The position numbers were made by a program, and so were the translations under genes. This document shows, in pieces, positions 30,141-42,753 of a stretch of DNA of 64,000 bases; positions within the stretch are counted from its first letter, which is position 1, and the number at the start of each line of letters is the position of its first letter. The notes beneath the pieces were generated by a model that was not told the DNA's origin, searched no databases, and worked only from the letters and a program-made list of their open reading frames with translations. Source of the stretch: Clytia hemisphaerica (Eukaryota > Cnidaria > Hydrozoa > Leptothecata > Clytiidae); the NCBI GenBank assembly GCA_902728285.1, contig CACVBU010000019.1, forward strand, positions 124,001 to 188,000, written 5' to 3'.

Positions 30141-31627
30141 GTAAGGTTATCCTTTTCTTTCGTTCGCCTTTTCATGGCTTTTGTTCAAGGTTACCGATAT
30201 GGGATGAAAAGTCTTCGACCAAGGCCAGCGCAATTCTAATTTTCAAGTTTGTTCTCGAGTTTATTTTTATGAGGATCTATAAAATACCTCGTGAGTCAAA
30301 ATCAATGAAAATCAACTTAAAAGTATTACTCACAAAGTCTACCTCATGCACATTGAATAGATGGGTCTGAATGAGTCGTTAGGATAGCCATGGTGTTTTA
30401 ATTTGTCAAAAATACGGAACAACTTCGTCGCAGGGATGATAGTTGATAAGTGTAACTCTGCTAGTCACATAATTTACGTCTTTTACGTTGGATAAATGGA
30501 CCTGAAAGAGTCGTTAGGATACAGCCGTGGTGTTTTTAATTGTCACTATATAGCATACAGAGATTCTTTTCTACCCATAATCGCACGATGAGCTATTTTT
30601 TCTTATTTGGCGCGCCTTCAAAGAGAGCAATTAATCGTTAATTGCATCCTTTAGAGAGCAATTAATCGTTAATCACACTCTTCAATGCCGCGCCAATTTT
30701 AGAAAATTGATTTTAATGTTTTTCTTATATTTTTTTTTCATCGAACGTTTTAATTGCATTCGAAATTAGTTTTGTGAAAAAGAAAATCTATAAACAGCAA
30801 TAAAAGAAAAACTTAAAGAGAAGAGAAAAATGTAAAACTTTCAGTGTAATTTAAATTATTAACAAAAAAATCACTCGTGCAATTATTCTCAAATTGCACT
30901 CGTTATCATGTGATTACATATGCTAACTGTTAATAAATGGTGGAATGAGTTGCCAAAAGAAGTATACACTACAAAGGACATCAGTGAGGCTCAAAGTAGC
31001 TAGAAATGGAGATCCTTGGTCAAATTACCTTTTTATTCTCCATGGTGTCCTGTAGCTTTTTGCCCTTCCCCCTTAATTAGGACTAACATCCAACAACTGG
31101 CCTTTCCCCAACCAATATTTAAAATTCAGTGCTCACCCACTTAGGGAAGTCCCCCCCCCCTGAAAGGTCGTAGAGGACAGGATATACCCTCATTCGCCTT
31201 TCTCCCCCTACCAAGCTTGTAATTTTAACCCCCCAAACACCAAAATTTGATTCCACCCATCTTCCAGGAAAGGATCCAATGTTCTCACTGTATTTTTTCA
31301 AAAATAGCAAAATATACCGGGTGTCTCTGAAAAAACTTCCCCCTGTTTGATTCAAAATTGCGAAAAAGTGAAAAAATATATTAGCTTGATCTTTTCGAAA
31401 TCGTTTGGGAGAGGGTTTAACTTAAATTTTGGTATATCAAACTTTAAAATTGCTTCATTAGACCAAAAGTTATGACAAAAAGAGTAAAAAATCTTTTTTC
31501 AAAAAGAGCGAAAAAAGACGAAAAAACAGGGTATCAAATCTTTTGTTAGAAAAAAAGACACTCAAACTTTCTCTTCTCCACTCAAATGTTTTCGAGCGGT
31601 TAATAAAAAAAGGAAGGTCAATCTCAC
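30141..31627. other. Non-coding stretch with a small palindromic repeat
   Basis: A block of about 70 bases (30330-30400) is partly repeated at 30480-30545 (gagtcgttaggata, ccgtggtgttttaat). At 30628-30690, two copies of gagagcaattaatcgttaat lie between ggcgcgcc and gccgcgcc. A C run occurs at 31150-31160. No gene seen apart from possible 3' exons of the next gene. Confidence 0.45.
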
Positions 31628-32538
31628 CTGTTGTATAACTTTTACTCAGTAACGATTTTTTACGTTTTCTTTTGCCTAAAAATTCACAATAAAGATGGTT
31701 TGCAGCTCCTAGATTATCATCTCAGGCACAGGGAATGGTGAAAAGATATAAGAAATCCATCAAAAGTTATAGGTAAAAGAAAGAAGAGTGCACACTTATT
31801 GTGAATAGTCTTTAAAACTAGTTTACCTGAAAATATTTTCTCAAATAATATCTAAGTTACCTGATTTTGGTAAATCTTCGTAATCGGAGTCGTCGGAATC
31901 TATACTTTCTGAAGGAGGAATGTAGTCAACATCGTTTGGATCGTCCTCGTTGTCTGAACCTTTGATATAAAACACATTTTTAAGTCAAAATCCTTTTTGA
32001 TTTATTTTTTATCCATATGGAAGATAATAACATGTATATATTTGAATGCTTCCAAAATTAAAATTTTTTTGAAAATACACAAATGCAAAGAAAAGTAACC
32101 GAAAAACTCACCTTCGGTTAATGCATTGAACCTGTCAAGAAGAAAGTCTGAAATAAAGAAAACAATAAACTATTCAGAATTTCATGAAAATAATAATGGA
32201 ATCAGAAATGCTCTGTGCTTTTTTGAAAAGGTCTAAATAGAAAGTTAACCATTCAATTGGATTCTAGAAATGTTATATTAACAGCAAAAAAATAGCTCAT
32301 TTCAATAGTAGCAAAGATATCTCTAACCTTCTTTTGAACTCTTCAACTTGATATTTATTTTGTGAAGCTCTTCAGCAAGGATTGTCCGGTTATAGGCCTT
32401 TCTCTTGCCCTCTTGCTCAAATCGCTTTTTTGACAATAGGTTATATTCATTCCAGAGACATTTGTCACATTCTGTCACATCCGAACCTTTAAAGCGATCT
32501 GCCATGACATCACATGATATGCAGTTAAACTTTTCCAT
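31628..32538 (-). CDS. Small zinc-ribbon/acidic protein gene, four exons found (3' end open)
   Basis: Minus-strand exons: 32538-32328 (with ATG), 32147-32112, 31959-31861 and 31675-31628. Junctions use gttaga, gtgagt, gtaact and gtgaga donors and ttatttcag, atatcaaag and gaatttttag acceptors. All are phase 1 and the frame is unbroken over 131 residues. The protein begins MEKFNCISCDVMADRF. CISC and CDKC form a C-x2-C-x14-C-x2-C zinc-ribbon-like site, followed by a basic helix (about residues 37-68), an acidic stretch (SDNEDDPNDVDYIPPSESI) and a basic KRKRKK patch that could be a nuclear signal. I do not recognise the family. The final exon is missing or lies below 31628. This looks like a real host gene. 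Confidence 0.65.
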
Positions 32539-33211
32539 TTTTATTTCTTTATTCTTACTTTTACAATCGATATCTAAAATATGCCACAGTTTTTCTTTAA
32601 AATATAATGATAATAGCTACTTTAGGGTTATTCCTACATCCATGAGGTAGTTTTTATCTCCATTAAATAGGGTTTTAAATAAAACATGACCTAAAGTCAG
32701 ATTGGTGCAAGCTCTACTGGTAAGACAAATTATGTATTCACTTGCAAAATTTTTTTCTCCTTCCACTGTGAAAAAAAGACAACATTGATTGTCAAATGAT
32801 TTTTATCGGCATTTTATCGGCATGCCCAAAAAATAATTGAGTTAGCTCATAACTTTTGAAGTAGTCAGAGATACAGCCTAAAATTTTGGAAGGAACTTCC
32901 AATCATTGATGTCTAAAAGTGCTTAAAGTTTGAAGTTGAACGCGCAAGCGGTTCCATAAAAGCGCATGCGAAAATTTATAGACGTTTAGGTGAACGCGAC
33001 AGTCTATTGAATAAGTAATTACACCAGCATAAATTTAAATACTCCAGCATAAATCAAACACTCCAGCGCGCCATCTTGAATTATATGCAACTTTTGCTTT
33101 CGATATCGCTGGATACGCGCATGCGCCCTATAGGCGATATCGAAAGTATAGATAAAAAGTTTTTCAAAGAAACAAAGATTTTATGTAATTTTTTGTAGTT
33201 CTTATGTGATA
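32539..33211. other. Intergenic stretch with a 13-bp inverted repeat next to the satellite
   Basis: At 33097-33109 and 33134-33146 the arms ctttcgatatcgc and gcgatatcgaaag face each other across a 24-base loop containing gcgcatgcgc. Promoter elements of the zinc-ribbon gene may lie near 32540-32700 but are not identifiable. Confidence 0.5.
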
Positions 33212-36200
33212 TAATTTTGGTTTACGTTTGAATTTTTCGCAACCGATAGTGAAAAGCTGATATAATTTTTGTTTACGTNNNNNNNNNNNNNNNNNNACTT
33301 TCACTTTCGTTTTCTCTAAAATTACTAAGTCTTTTGGCTGAGAGTGGTCTTTTTGACAGGAGAAGAAAAGTTAAAAATAGCAAATATAAGTGACTTTAGA
33401 GGAGGTCTTCTATAAAATACTACAAAAATCTACAAACTATTGAAAAAATATACATTAAAAAGGTCTATGAAAGCTATAAAATGAAATAAAATAAACAAAT
33501 CTATAAATAAATAACAAATTCCAACATCCAACAAATACCAACATCCACAAATACCAACGATTAAATGCCATTAACAAAAAATACAACACCAAAATAAAAA
33601 TTGTTATCAAAATAAACAGCACCAACAACAAGACACAACATTTTAAAAAGTGACATTACGTTAAATAAAATCTATTCTAAACTAATATAATTTTTGTTTA
33701 CGTTTGAATTTTCGCAACCGATAGTGAAAAGCTGATATAATTTTTGTTTACGTTTGATTTTTCGCAACGATAGTGAAAAGCTGATAATTTTTGTTTACGT
33801 TTGAATTTTTCCCAACCGATAGTGAAAAAATGATATAATTTTTGTTTACGTTTGAATTTTTCCCAACCGATAGTGAAAAACTGATATAATTTTTGTTTAC
33901 GTTTGAATTTTTCCCAACCGACAGTGAAAAACTGATATAATTCTTGTTTACGTTTCAATTTTTCGCAACCGATACTAAAAACTGATAATTTTTGTTTACG
34001 TTTGAATTTTTCCCAACCGATAGTGAAAAACTGATCTAATTTTTGTTTACGTTTGAATTTTTCTAAACTAAACTAAAAAGTTGCAAAATAGGCCTTTTTG
34101 AGAAAAATACACATCAAATATAAACAAAATACCCTATAAATATATAAACAATAAAAATACAACACTATTTACAACAAAACAACACATTCACAGCCAACCA
34201 TACTTGTAAGTCACTATGCCAAAAACCACCAAGAAACAAAACGTAAAACACACCAACATGTAAACACACAAAACAAATGACACGTCGGTACGAGGTACAG
34301 CAGGTACATTATTATTTTGATCCATTTTTTTTTATATCTTTTGTTCTTTTTATATCTTTTTGTTTATATTTTTTGCTAGAAAATAGAAGATTTTATGATT
34401 AATGAACAAATAAGCAAGAAAGAAATGTGTGTTTTATAGAAGTCACGTGATCACTTTCACTTTCGTTTTCTCTAAAATTTACTAAGTCTTTTGGCTGAGA
34501 GTGTCTTTTTTGACAGGAGATAGAAAAGTTAAAAATAGCAAATATAAGTGACTTTAGAGGAGGTCTTCCTATAAATACTACAAAATATACAAAACTATTG
34601 AAAAATATACATTAAAAGTGTCTATGAAAGCTATAAAATGAAATAAAATAAAACAAATCTATAAAATAAATAACAAATTCCAACATCCAACAAATACCAA
34701 CATCCAACAAATACCAACGATTAAATGCCATTAACAAAAAATACAACACCAAACATAAAATTGTTATCAAAATAAACAGCACCAACAACAAGACACAACA
34801 TTTAAAAAGTGACATTACGTTAATAAAATCTATTCTAAAACTGATAGTTTTTGTTTACGTTTGAATTTTTCGCAACCGATAGTGAAAAGCTGATATAATT
34901 TTTGTTTACGTTTGAATTTTTCGCAACCGATAGTGAAAAGCTGATATAATTTTTGTTTACGTTTGAATTTTTCCCAACCGATAGTGAAAAAATGATATAA
35001 TTTTTGTTTACGTTTGAATTTTTCCCAACCGATAGTGAAAAACTGATATAATTTTTGTTTACGTTTGAATTTTTCCCAACCGACAGTGAAAAACTGATAT
35101 AATTCTTGTTTACGTTTCAATTTTTCGCAACCGATACTAAAAACTGATAATTTTTGTTTACGTTGAATTTTCCCAACCGATAGTGAAAAACTGATCTAAT
35201 TTTTGTTTACGTTTGAATTTTTCTAAACTAAACTAAAAAGTTGCAAAATAGGCCTTTTTGAGAAAAATACACATCAAATATAAACAAAATACCCTATAAA
35301 TATATAAACAATAAAAATACAACACTATTTACAACAAAACAACACATTCACAGCCAACCATACTTGTAAGTCACTATGCCAAAAACCACCAAGAAACAAA
35401 ACGTAAAACACACCAACATGTAAACACACAAAACAAATGACACGTCGGTACGAGGTACAGCAGGTACATTATTATTTTGATCCATTTTTTTTTATATCTT
35501 TTGTTTATATTTTTTGCTAGAAAATAGAAGATTTTATGATTAATGAACAAATAAGCAAGAAAGAAATGTGTGTTTTATAGAAGTCACGTGATCACTTTCA
35601 CTTTCGTTTTCTCTAAAATTTACTAAGTCTTTTGGCTGAGAGTGTCTTTTTTGACAGGAGATAGAAAAAGTTAAAATAGCAAATATAAGTGACTTTAGAG
35701 GAGGTCTTCCTATAAATACTACAAAATATACAAAACTATTGAAAAATATACATTAAAAAGTGTCTATGAAAGCTATAAAATGAAATAAAATAAAACAAAT
35801 CTATAAAATAAATAACAAATTCCAACATCCAACAAATACCAACATCCAACAAATACCAACGATTAAATGCCATTAACAAAAAATACAACACCAAACATAA
35901 AATTGTTATCAAAATAAACAGCACCAACAACAAGACACAACATTTAAAAAGTGACATTACGTTAAATAAAATCTATTCTAAACTAATATAATTTTTGTTT
36001 ACGTTTGAATTTTTCGCAACCGATAGTGAAAAGCTGATATAATTTTTGTTTACGTTTGAATTTTTCGCAACCGATAGTGAAAAGCTGATATAATTTTTGT
36101 TTACGTTTGAATTTTTCCCAACCGATAGTGAAAAAATGATATAATTTTTGTTTACGTTTGAATTTTTCCCAACCGATAGTGAAAAACTGATATAATTTTT

Positions 36201-39200
36201 GTTTACGTTTGAATTTTTCCCAACCGATAGTGAAAAACTGATATAATTTTTGTTTACGTTTAAATTTTTCGCAACCGATACTAAAAACTGATAATTTTTG
36301 TTTACGTTTGAATTTTTCCCAACCGATAGTGAAAAACTGATCTAATTTTTGTTTACGTTTGAATTTTTCTAAACTAAACTAAAAAGTTGCAAAATAGGCC
36401 TTTTTGAGAAAAATACACATCAAATATAAACAAAATACCCTATAAATATATAAACAATAAAAATACAACACTATTTACAACAAAACAACACATTCACAGC
36501 CAACCATACTTGTAAGTCACTATGCCAAAAACCACCAAGAAACAAAACGTAAAACACACCAACATGTAAACACACAAAACAAATGACACGTCGGTACGAG
36601 GTACAGCAGGTACATTATTATTTTGATCCATTTTTTTTTATATCTTTTGTTCTTTTTATATCTTTTTGTTTATATTTTTTGCTAGAAAATAGAAGATTAT
36701 ATGATTAATGAACAAATAAGCAAGAAAGAAATGTGTGTTTTATAGAAGTCACGTGATCACTTTCACTTTCGTTTTCTCTAAAATTTACTAAGTCTTTTGG
36801 CTGAGAGTGTCTTTTTTGACAGGAGATAGAAAAGTTAAAAATAGCAAATATAAGTGACTTTAGAGGAGGTCTTCCTATAAATACTACAAAAATACAAAAC
36901 TATTGAAAAATATACATTAAAAAGTGTCTATGAAAGCTATAAAAGAAATAAAATAAAACAAATCTATAAAATAAATAACAAATTCCAACATCCAACAAAT
37001 ACCAACATCCAACAAATACCACGATTAAATGCCATTAACAAAAAAACAACACCAAACATAAAATTGTTATCAAAATAAACAGCACCAACAACAAGACACA
37101 ACATTTAAAAAGTGACATTACGTTAAATAAAATCTATTCTAAACTAATATAATTTTTGTTTACGTTTGAATTTTTCGCAACCGATAGTGAAAAGCTGATA
37201 TAATTTTTGTTTACGTTTGAATTTTTCGCAACCGATAGTGAAAAGCTGATATAACTTTTGTTTACGTTTGAATTTTTCCCAACCGATAGTGAAAAAATGA
37301 TATAATTTTTGTTTACGTTTTAATTTTTCCCAACCAATAGTGAAAAACTGATATAATTTTTGTTTACGTTTGAATTTTTCCCAACCGACAGTGAAAAACT
37401 GATATAATTCTTGTTTACGTTTCAATTTTTCGCAACCGATACTAAAAACTGATAATTTTTGTTTACGTTTGAATTTTTCCCAACCGATAGTGAAAAACTG
37501 ATCTAATTTTTGTTTACGTTTGAATTTTTCTAAACTAAACTAAAAAGTTGCAAAATAGGCCTTTTTGAGAAAAATACACATCAAATATAAACAAAATACC
37601 CTATCAATATATAAACAATAAAAATACAACACTATGTACAACAAACAAAAAACACATTCACAGCCAACCATACTTGTAAGTCACTATGCCAAAAACCACC
37701 AAGAAACAAAACGTAAAACACACCAACATGTAAACACACAAAACAAATGACACGTCGGTACGAGGTACAGCAGGTACATTATTATTTTGATCCATTTTTT
37801 TTTATATCTTTTGTTCTTTTTATATCTTTTTGTTTATATTTTTTGCTAGAAAATAGAAGATTATATGATTAATGAACAAATAGCAAGAAAGAAATGTGGG
37901 TGTTTTATAGAAGTCACGTGATCACTTTCACTTTCGTTTTCTCTAAAATTTACTAAGTCTTTTGGCTGAGAGTGTCTTTTTTGACAGGAGATAGAAAAGT
38001 TAAAAATAGCAAATATAAGTGACTTTAGAGGAGGTCTTCCTATAAATACTACAAAATATACAAAACTATTGAAAAATATACATTAAAAAGTGTCTATGAA
38101 AGCTATAAAATGAAATAAAATAAAACAAATCTATAAAATAAATAACAAATTCCAACATCCAACAAATACCAACATCCAACAAATACCAACGATTAAATGC
38201 CATTAACAAAAAATACAACACCAAACATAAAATTGTTATCAAAATAAACAGCACCAACAACAAGACACAACATTTAAAAAGTGACATTACGTTAAATAAA
38301 ATCTATTCTAAACTAATATAATTTTTGTTTACGTTTGAATTTTTCGCAACCGATAGTGAAAAGCTGATATAATTTTTGTTTACGTTTGAATTTTTCGCAA
38401 CCGATAGTGAAAAGCTGATATAATTTTTGTTTACGTTTGAATTTTTCCCAACCGATAGTGAAAAAATGATATAATTTTTGTTTACGTTTGAATTTTTCCC
38501 AACCGATAGTGAAAAACTGATATAATTTTTGTTTACGTTTGAATTTTTCCCAACCGACAGTGAAAAACTGATATAATTCTTGTTTACGTTTCAATTTTTC
38601 GCAACCGATACTAAAAACTGATAATTTTTGTTTACGTTTGAATTTTTCCCAACCGATAGTGAAAAACTGATCTAATTTTTGTTTACGTTTGAATTTTTCT
38701 AAACTAAACTAAAAAGTTGCAAAATAGGCCTTTTTGAGAAAAATACACATCAAATATAAACAAAATACCCTAAAATATAAACAATAAAAATACAACACTA
38801 TTTACAACAAAACAACACATTCACAGCCAACCATACTTGTAAGTCACTATGCCAAAAACCACCAAGAAACAAAACGTAAAACACACCAACATGTAAACAC
38901 ACAAAACAAATGACACGTCGGTACGAGGTACAGCAGGTACATTATTATTTTGATCCATTTTTTTTTATATCTTTTGTTCTTTTTATATCTTTTTGTTTAT
39001 ATTTTTTGCTAGAAAATAGAAGATTATATGATTAATGAACAAATAAGCAAGAAAGAAATGTGTGTTTTATAGAAGTCACGTGATCACTTTCACTTTCGTT
39101 TTCTCTAAAATTTACTAAGTCTTTTGGCTGAGAGTGTCTTTTTTGACAGGAGATAGAAAAGTTAAAAATAGCAAATATAAGTGACTTTAGAGGAGGTCTT

Positions 39201-39497
39201 CCTATAAATACTACAAAATATACAAAACTATTGAAAAATATACATTAAAAAGTGTCTATGAAAGCTATAAAATGAAATAAAATAAAACAAATCTATAAAA
39301 TAAATAACAAATTCCAACATCCAACAAATACCAACATCCAACAAATACCAACGATTAAATGCCATTAACAAAAAATACAACACCAAACATAAAATTGTTA
39401 TCAAAATAAACAGCACCAACAACAAGACACAACATTTAAAAAGTGACATTACGTTAAATAAAATCTATTCTAAACTAATATAATTTTTGTTTACATT
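33212..39497. repeat. Higher-order satellite, ~1.15-kb units with ~51-bp subrepeats
   Basis: The landmark agtcacgtgatcactttcac recurs at 34441, 35582, 36747, 37912 and 39074, giving unit lengths of 1141, 1165, 1165 and 1162 bases; a first, more degraded unit starts in the gap at ~33287. Each unit has about eight subrepeats of ~51 bases (tttttgtttacgtttgaatt followed by tttcgcaaccgatagtgaaa), then a ~700-base unique part including taggcctttttgagaaaaat and tgacacgtcggtacgaggta. Because 51 is a multiple of three, the minus strand shows repeated open frames (KFKRKQKLYQFFTIG and variants). They restart identically in each unit and I regard them as by-products. Unit-to-unit differences are few and mostly one-base indels in A/T runs. 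Confidence 0.95.
33279..33296. other. Assembly gap (18 N)
   Basis: 18 Ns lie inside the first satellite unit, so array length and copy number here are not reliable. Confidence 0.99.
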
Positions 39498-39826
39498 TTT
39501 GTTTGTTTTGAATATCGTAAGCTCGTCGATTATAATCAAACTAGTTTGATTATAATCGACTTCTCTACAATAATCGGAACAATGGGAGTTCGACGTCATC
39601 AAGATAATGATTTTATTATTTTAAACTTTGATACACGACACAATAAGATAAGATTATCGTTTCGTGATTATTTTAAATCTTATCTTAATTCATTATTGCT
39701 CCGTGTAAGAGGGCCTTAACAAATCTAGTATTCACATTAAATAAACCTCCTCTATTAACAATGTTTACCCAATGTCTAAATAGGTGCCTTCATTCAGGTC
39801 TTCGTCCTCTTGTGGGCCCAATCTCT
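39498..39826. other. Satellite right flank with a 36-bp perfect palindrome
   Basis: 39525-39560 is a perfect palindrome (left half gtcgattataatcaaact). A second inverted pair, aataagataagatta and aatcttatcttaattc, follows at about 39642-39695. Together they may be ends of a MITE. No gene seen. Confidence 0.6.
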
Positions 39827-40302
39827 TTACAATTTCATGAACCGCTTTTCCCTCTGAAGAAGCACGTTCTTTAGCATTCTTTTCAAACTGAATGCAACAT
39901 AACCCGCCACATATCTTAATGTAGATTCTTCGTCTTTTGATAATTTGAGTTGTGCAACGTTCACGTTTTCAATCTTGGTGGTCACACAAAATTTAATCGA
40001 GACTTCAAGAAAATTCTTCAACAAAAATTGAAACAGAAAGCTTACATGTATTTCATTGGTAGCTGGACAAAACTTCTTGATGTATTCCACCCATTTTGGA
40101 TAAATAACTTTGGTATCCAGGCAAAGAAGATTGTAAAAGTTATTGGAAACCTTGTCACGTGCGTGGTTTGTATAGTGAAAACATCTAATAATGTTTGGCA
40201 TAAAAGCTCTCCAATCACTTTTTGCTCTCCAGCTGAGTTTTTATCATCAATTAAGAACTGGCACATTTCAACTGCTGATTGACCATATGGGGTCTGCCAC
40301 AA
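39827..40302 (-). pseudogene. Degraded transposase-like fragment
   Basis: Two overlapping minus-strand frames together read QTPYGQSAVEMCQFLIDDKN and later LSKDEESTLRYVAGYVAFSL. The RYVAGYV block resembles C-terminal regions of P-element/THAP-type transposases, but this is from memory of the pattern only. Frame shifts separate the pieces. It is the tail of a decayed element. Confidence 0.45.
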
Positions 40303-40429
40303 TCATATCAAAGGCACGCTCGAAAAAGTGTCCACCTGATTCCAGAAATGCTGAAAGAAAGCAGATTGAATTTAATCATGAATATTGCCCTTATGTATTA
40401 CAATGAGGTGAATACAGTCGCTCTCATAT

Positions 40430-40545
40430 TGTTTTCTGACCAGCCACCAGAACCGTTGGAAAACCAACGGATCCGGCGAGACTCGAACTCACAACCATGC
40501 CATTCGCGGGCATTTGCTCTACCATTTGAATTTAGTTTTCGATGT
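40430..40545 (-). repeat. tRNA-derived SINE-like fragment
   Basis: On the minus strand a tRNA-like head is visible: A-box-like aaatggtagagc, anticodon stem atgcc/ggcat with a 7-base loop cgcgaat, T arm gtgag-ttcgagt-ctcgc (B box gagttcgagtctc). Position 33 is G instead of T and the D stem does not pair, so it is not a working tRNA. Just downstream is a 7-bp hairpin ccgttgg-tttt-ccaacgg (40453-40470), then ctggtggctggtcag, as in a SINE body. It abuts the left end of the mariner element. Confidence 0.65.
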
Positions 40546-40549
40546 GGAT

Positions 40550-42276
40550 TCTGTTTCTTTTTTCAGTTAGAACAGAATCTTGAAATTTTACATGCGTTTT
40601 TAGCAACCTATTTCGAAGCTTTCCTCAAAGTTTCATTTGTACATCTTTGTAGTTTCAAAGATATGGAGAATTTCCTAAAGGATGTGAAAATGTCCTTGTT
40701 TATAGACTTGACATCAAAACAAAAAAAATTGTCAACCACAGTTCCCTAGCGTTTAGTATCCGAACCGGAGTTGCGTTCGTTTATTTCAGCTTTTGTTTTG
40801 GAATCAGAAAGATGCCATTGCAGTGTTATTTTAAAAGATGACATTCTATTGCAAAATGGTTTCACTTACTAACGTTCAAGAAAACCGGCATTTCTAAACA
40901 TTACTGAAGAAAAATCGCCACAAGACAGATTGAAGAATGGCACCTCTTTCTGACGAAGACAATGTGATTATCAGACATTATATCGAGGAAGAGTATACGG
41001 CTTATGAGATATGGAAACAGAACCCAGAAAAGAACTGGCATTATTCAAAAGTTAAACGTGCCGTCAAGAAATTTAAAGAGTATGGTACTATGGAGCGAAA
41101 GAAAGGATCTGGAAGACCAAGAAGTGTCAGAACTGCTGAAAATGAAGCTTTTGTTGAAGAAATGATCTGCTCGCAGGAAGACGAACCTGGGACACACGCT
41201 TCACCAAGAGTAATCGCTAGAGCTTGAAATCTCTCATTCCTCTGTACGCCGAATCGTTGAAGATAAAGGCTACAACCAATTCAAACGTCTAAAAACACCA
41301 CAGATGAACGATGCAACACGCAATTGTAGAGTTGATCGAGCTGTTAGTCTTCATGAGAAGTTTGTAAAAAACCCGAGGATGATTGAACGCGCCATTTTTC
41401 AAGATGAAAGTGATTTTCCACTCCAGGTACCGTTGAATAGCCAAAACGATCGAGTTTACCACAAAGGCACAAAGAAAGACGTTCCTGATGAAAACCTTTT
41501 CCATGAAAGCAACCGCCAATCAGTAAAAGTTATGGTGTCCGCTGCACTCACCTGGCATGGTGTTAAGAGGCCGATTTTCGTAAAACGAAAAGGATTGAAA
41601 GTCAACGCCAAAAACTACAAGAACCATCTGAAACGTGAACTCTTTCCAGCAATCGAAAAAATCTATACAAGAAGGGACTGGATTTTCATTCAGGATGGAG
41701 CTTCATTGCACACCAGCAACATTGCCCAAGACTTTTTGCAGGAAACCATATACCGAGACGATACATTAGGAAAAAGTCCTTTAGATTACTATTTTCGGAA
41801 CGAAGTTAAACGCAAGGTGTACCGAGGAAGATTGAAGACGCCTTTTAAAACAAGTCTGTTTGGAAGGAATGCGCGAGAAACCTACCTGAAATCAGAAAAT
41901 CTATGAAACAATTTGTTGGTCGTGCTCGCACTGTCGGTGAATGTAATGGTTCATCAATTAAGATGCATTATTCGTGAACTCAAATCTCGGATTTACTCAT
42001 TATATTTTTTACCTTTAGTTTTATCATCAAAAGTACTGCTTTGTAAAAAGTGAATTTATCAGAAAAAAACTGACGTCAAATCTATATATAAACAAGCACA
42101 TTTTCACATCCTTTAGGAAAATCTCCATATCTTTAAAACTACTAAAGCTGTACAAATGAAACTTTGAGGAAAGCTTCGAAATAGGTTGCTAAAAACGCAT
42201 GTAAAGTTTCTATTCTAACTAAAAAAAGATTACGTCAAAGTTTCAATTTTAGGCCTATTTTTTTTGGCACACCCGG
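40550..42276 (+). mobile_element. Mariner/Tc1-superfamily element with long (~170-bp) TIRs
   Basis: The left TIR (~40550-40720) and inverted right TIR (~42075-42250) match over about 170 bases, for example acatgcgtttttagcaacct and caaagatatggagatttcct with few changes. The right end is complete and terminates in the complement of ccgggtgtgcc followed by TA (42277-42278), the target dinucleotide. The left end lacks the last ~25 bases, where the SINE-like fragment begins. Confidence 0.85.
40937..41906 (+). pseudogene. Mariner-like DDE transposase, frameshifted
   Basis: The first frame (40937-41227) gives the N-terminal helix-turn-helix region (KVKRAVKKFKEYGTMERK, KGSGRPRSV). A small deletion at about 41220 shifts the frame; the second piece (to 41906) has QDESDF (first catalytic Asp), FIQDGASLHTS (second Asp), and SPLDYYFRNEVKRKVY where the third catalytic Asp motif should be. 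A few residues between SP and LDYYF appear lost, so the third Asp is probably gone. The protein would normally cut and paste the element at TA sites; this copy should be inactive. Confidence 0.85.
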
Positions 42277-42278
42277 TA

Positions 42279-42753
42279 TATTATTACCTTATTTTCATTC
42301 AGCAGTAAATCCGTGGGTCACATGTTTCCAGATCAATTCCGCCGCTTGAAACAGAATTATAAAACGAATTCAGATATCCAGGCCTCCTTTTCACTCCTAA
42401 CCAGGTTTTTATAAACCAAAAAATGTTTTTTATTCAATCAACCTTCTTGACTTTCAAAATTAATTGGGTTATACAACTTTGGGGTTTTATTTAGGATAGT
42501 CGAAGATTTCTGTAGGTAAAATTTCAAATCTTTTATGGCTATTTATGATATAACAAGTTTAATGACAATCAGCCAAAAATAAAATCTGTGTCTGTTGCAG
42601 ATGTTACAGTTGGAACCACGCACAAAACTTTAATCCTTTTCTTATTATTTTTGCTGACACCCAGAGAATCCAAAAGGTTTCTGGGGGATTGCAGAACTGG
42701 CTGCTGCCGCCTAAGGGTTTTACAAGCAACACAGGACAGGGGCAGGCAATAAG
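42279..42753. other. Non-coding stretch, nothing recognised
   Basis: AT-rich, no gene or clear repeat. Confidence 0.4.

Noticed and set aside
33698-39449. Repeated minus-strand ORFs in the satellite (KRKQKLYQFFTIG repeats and a hydrophobic ~70-residue frame)
   Set aside because: They recur identically because the DNA unit recurs and the subrepeat length is a multiple of three. There are no splice or start signals and no independent protein constraint.
40468-40540. Functional tRNA gene (anticodon CGA)
   Set aside because: The D stem does not pair, position 33 is not T, the acceptor stem does not match and the variable loop is short.
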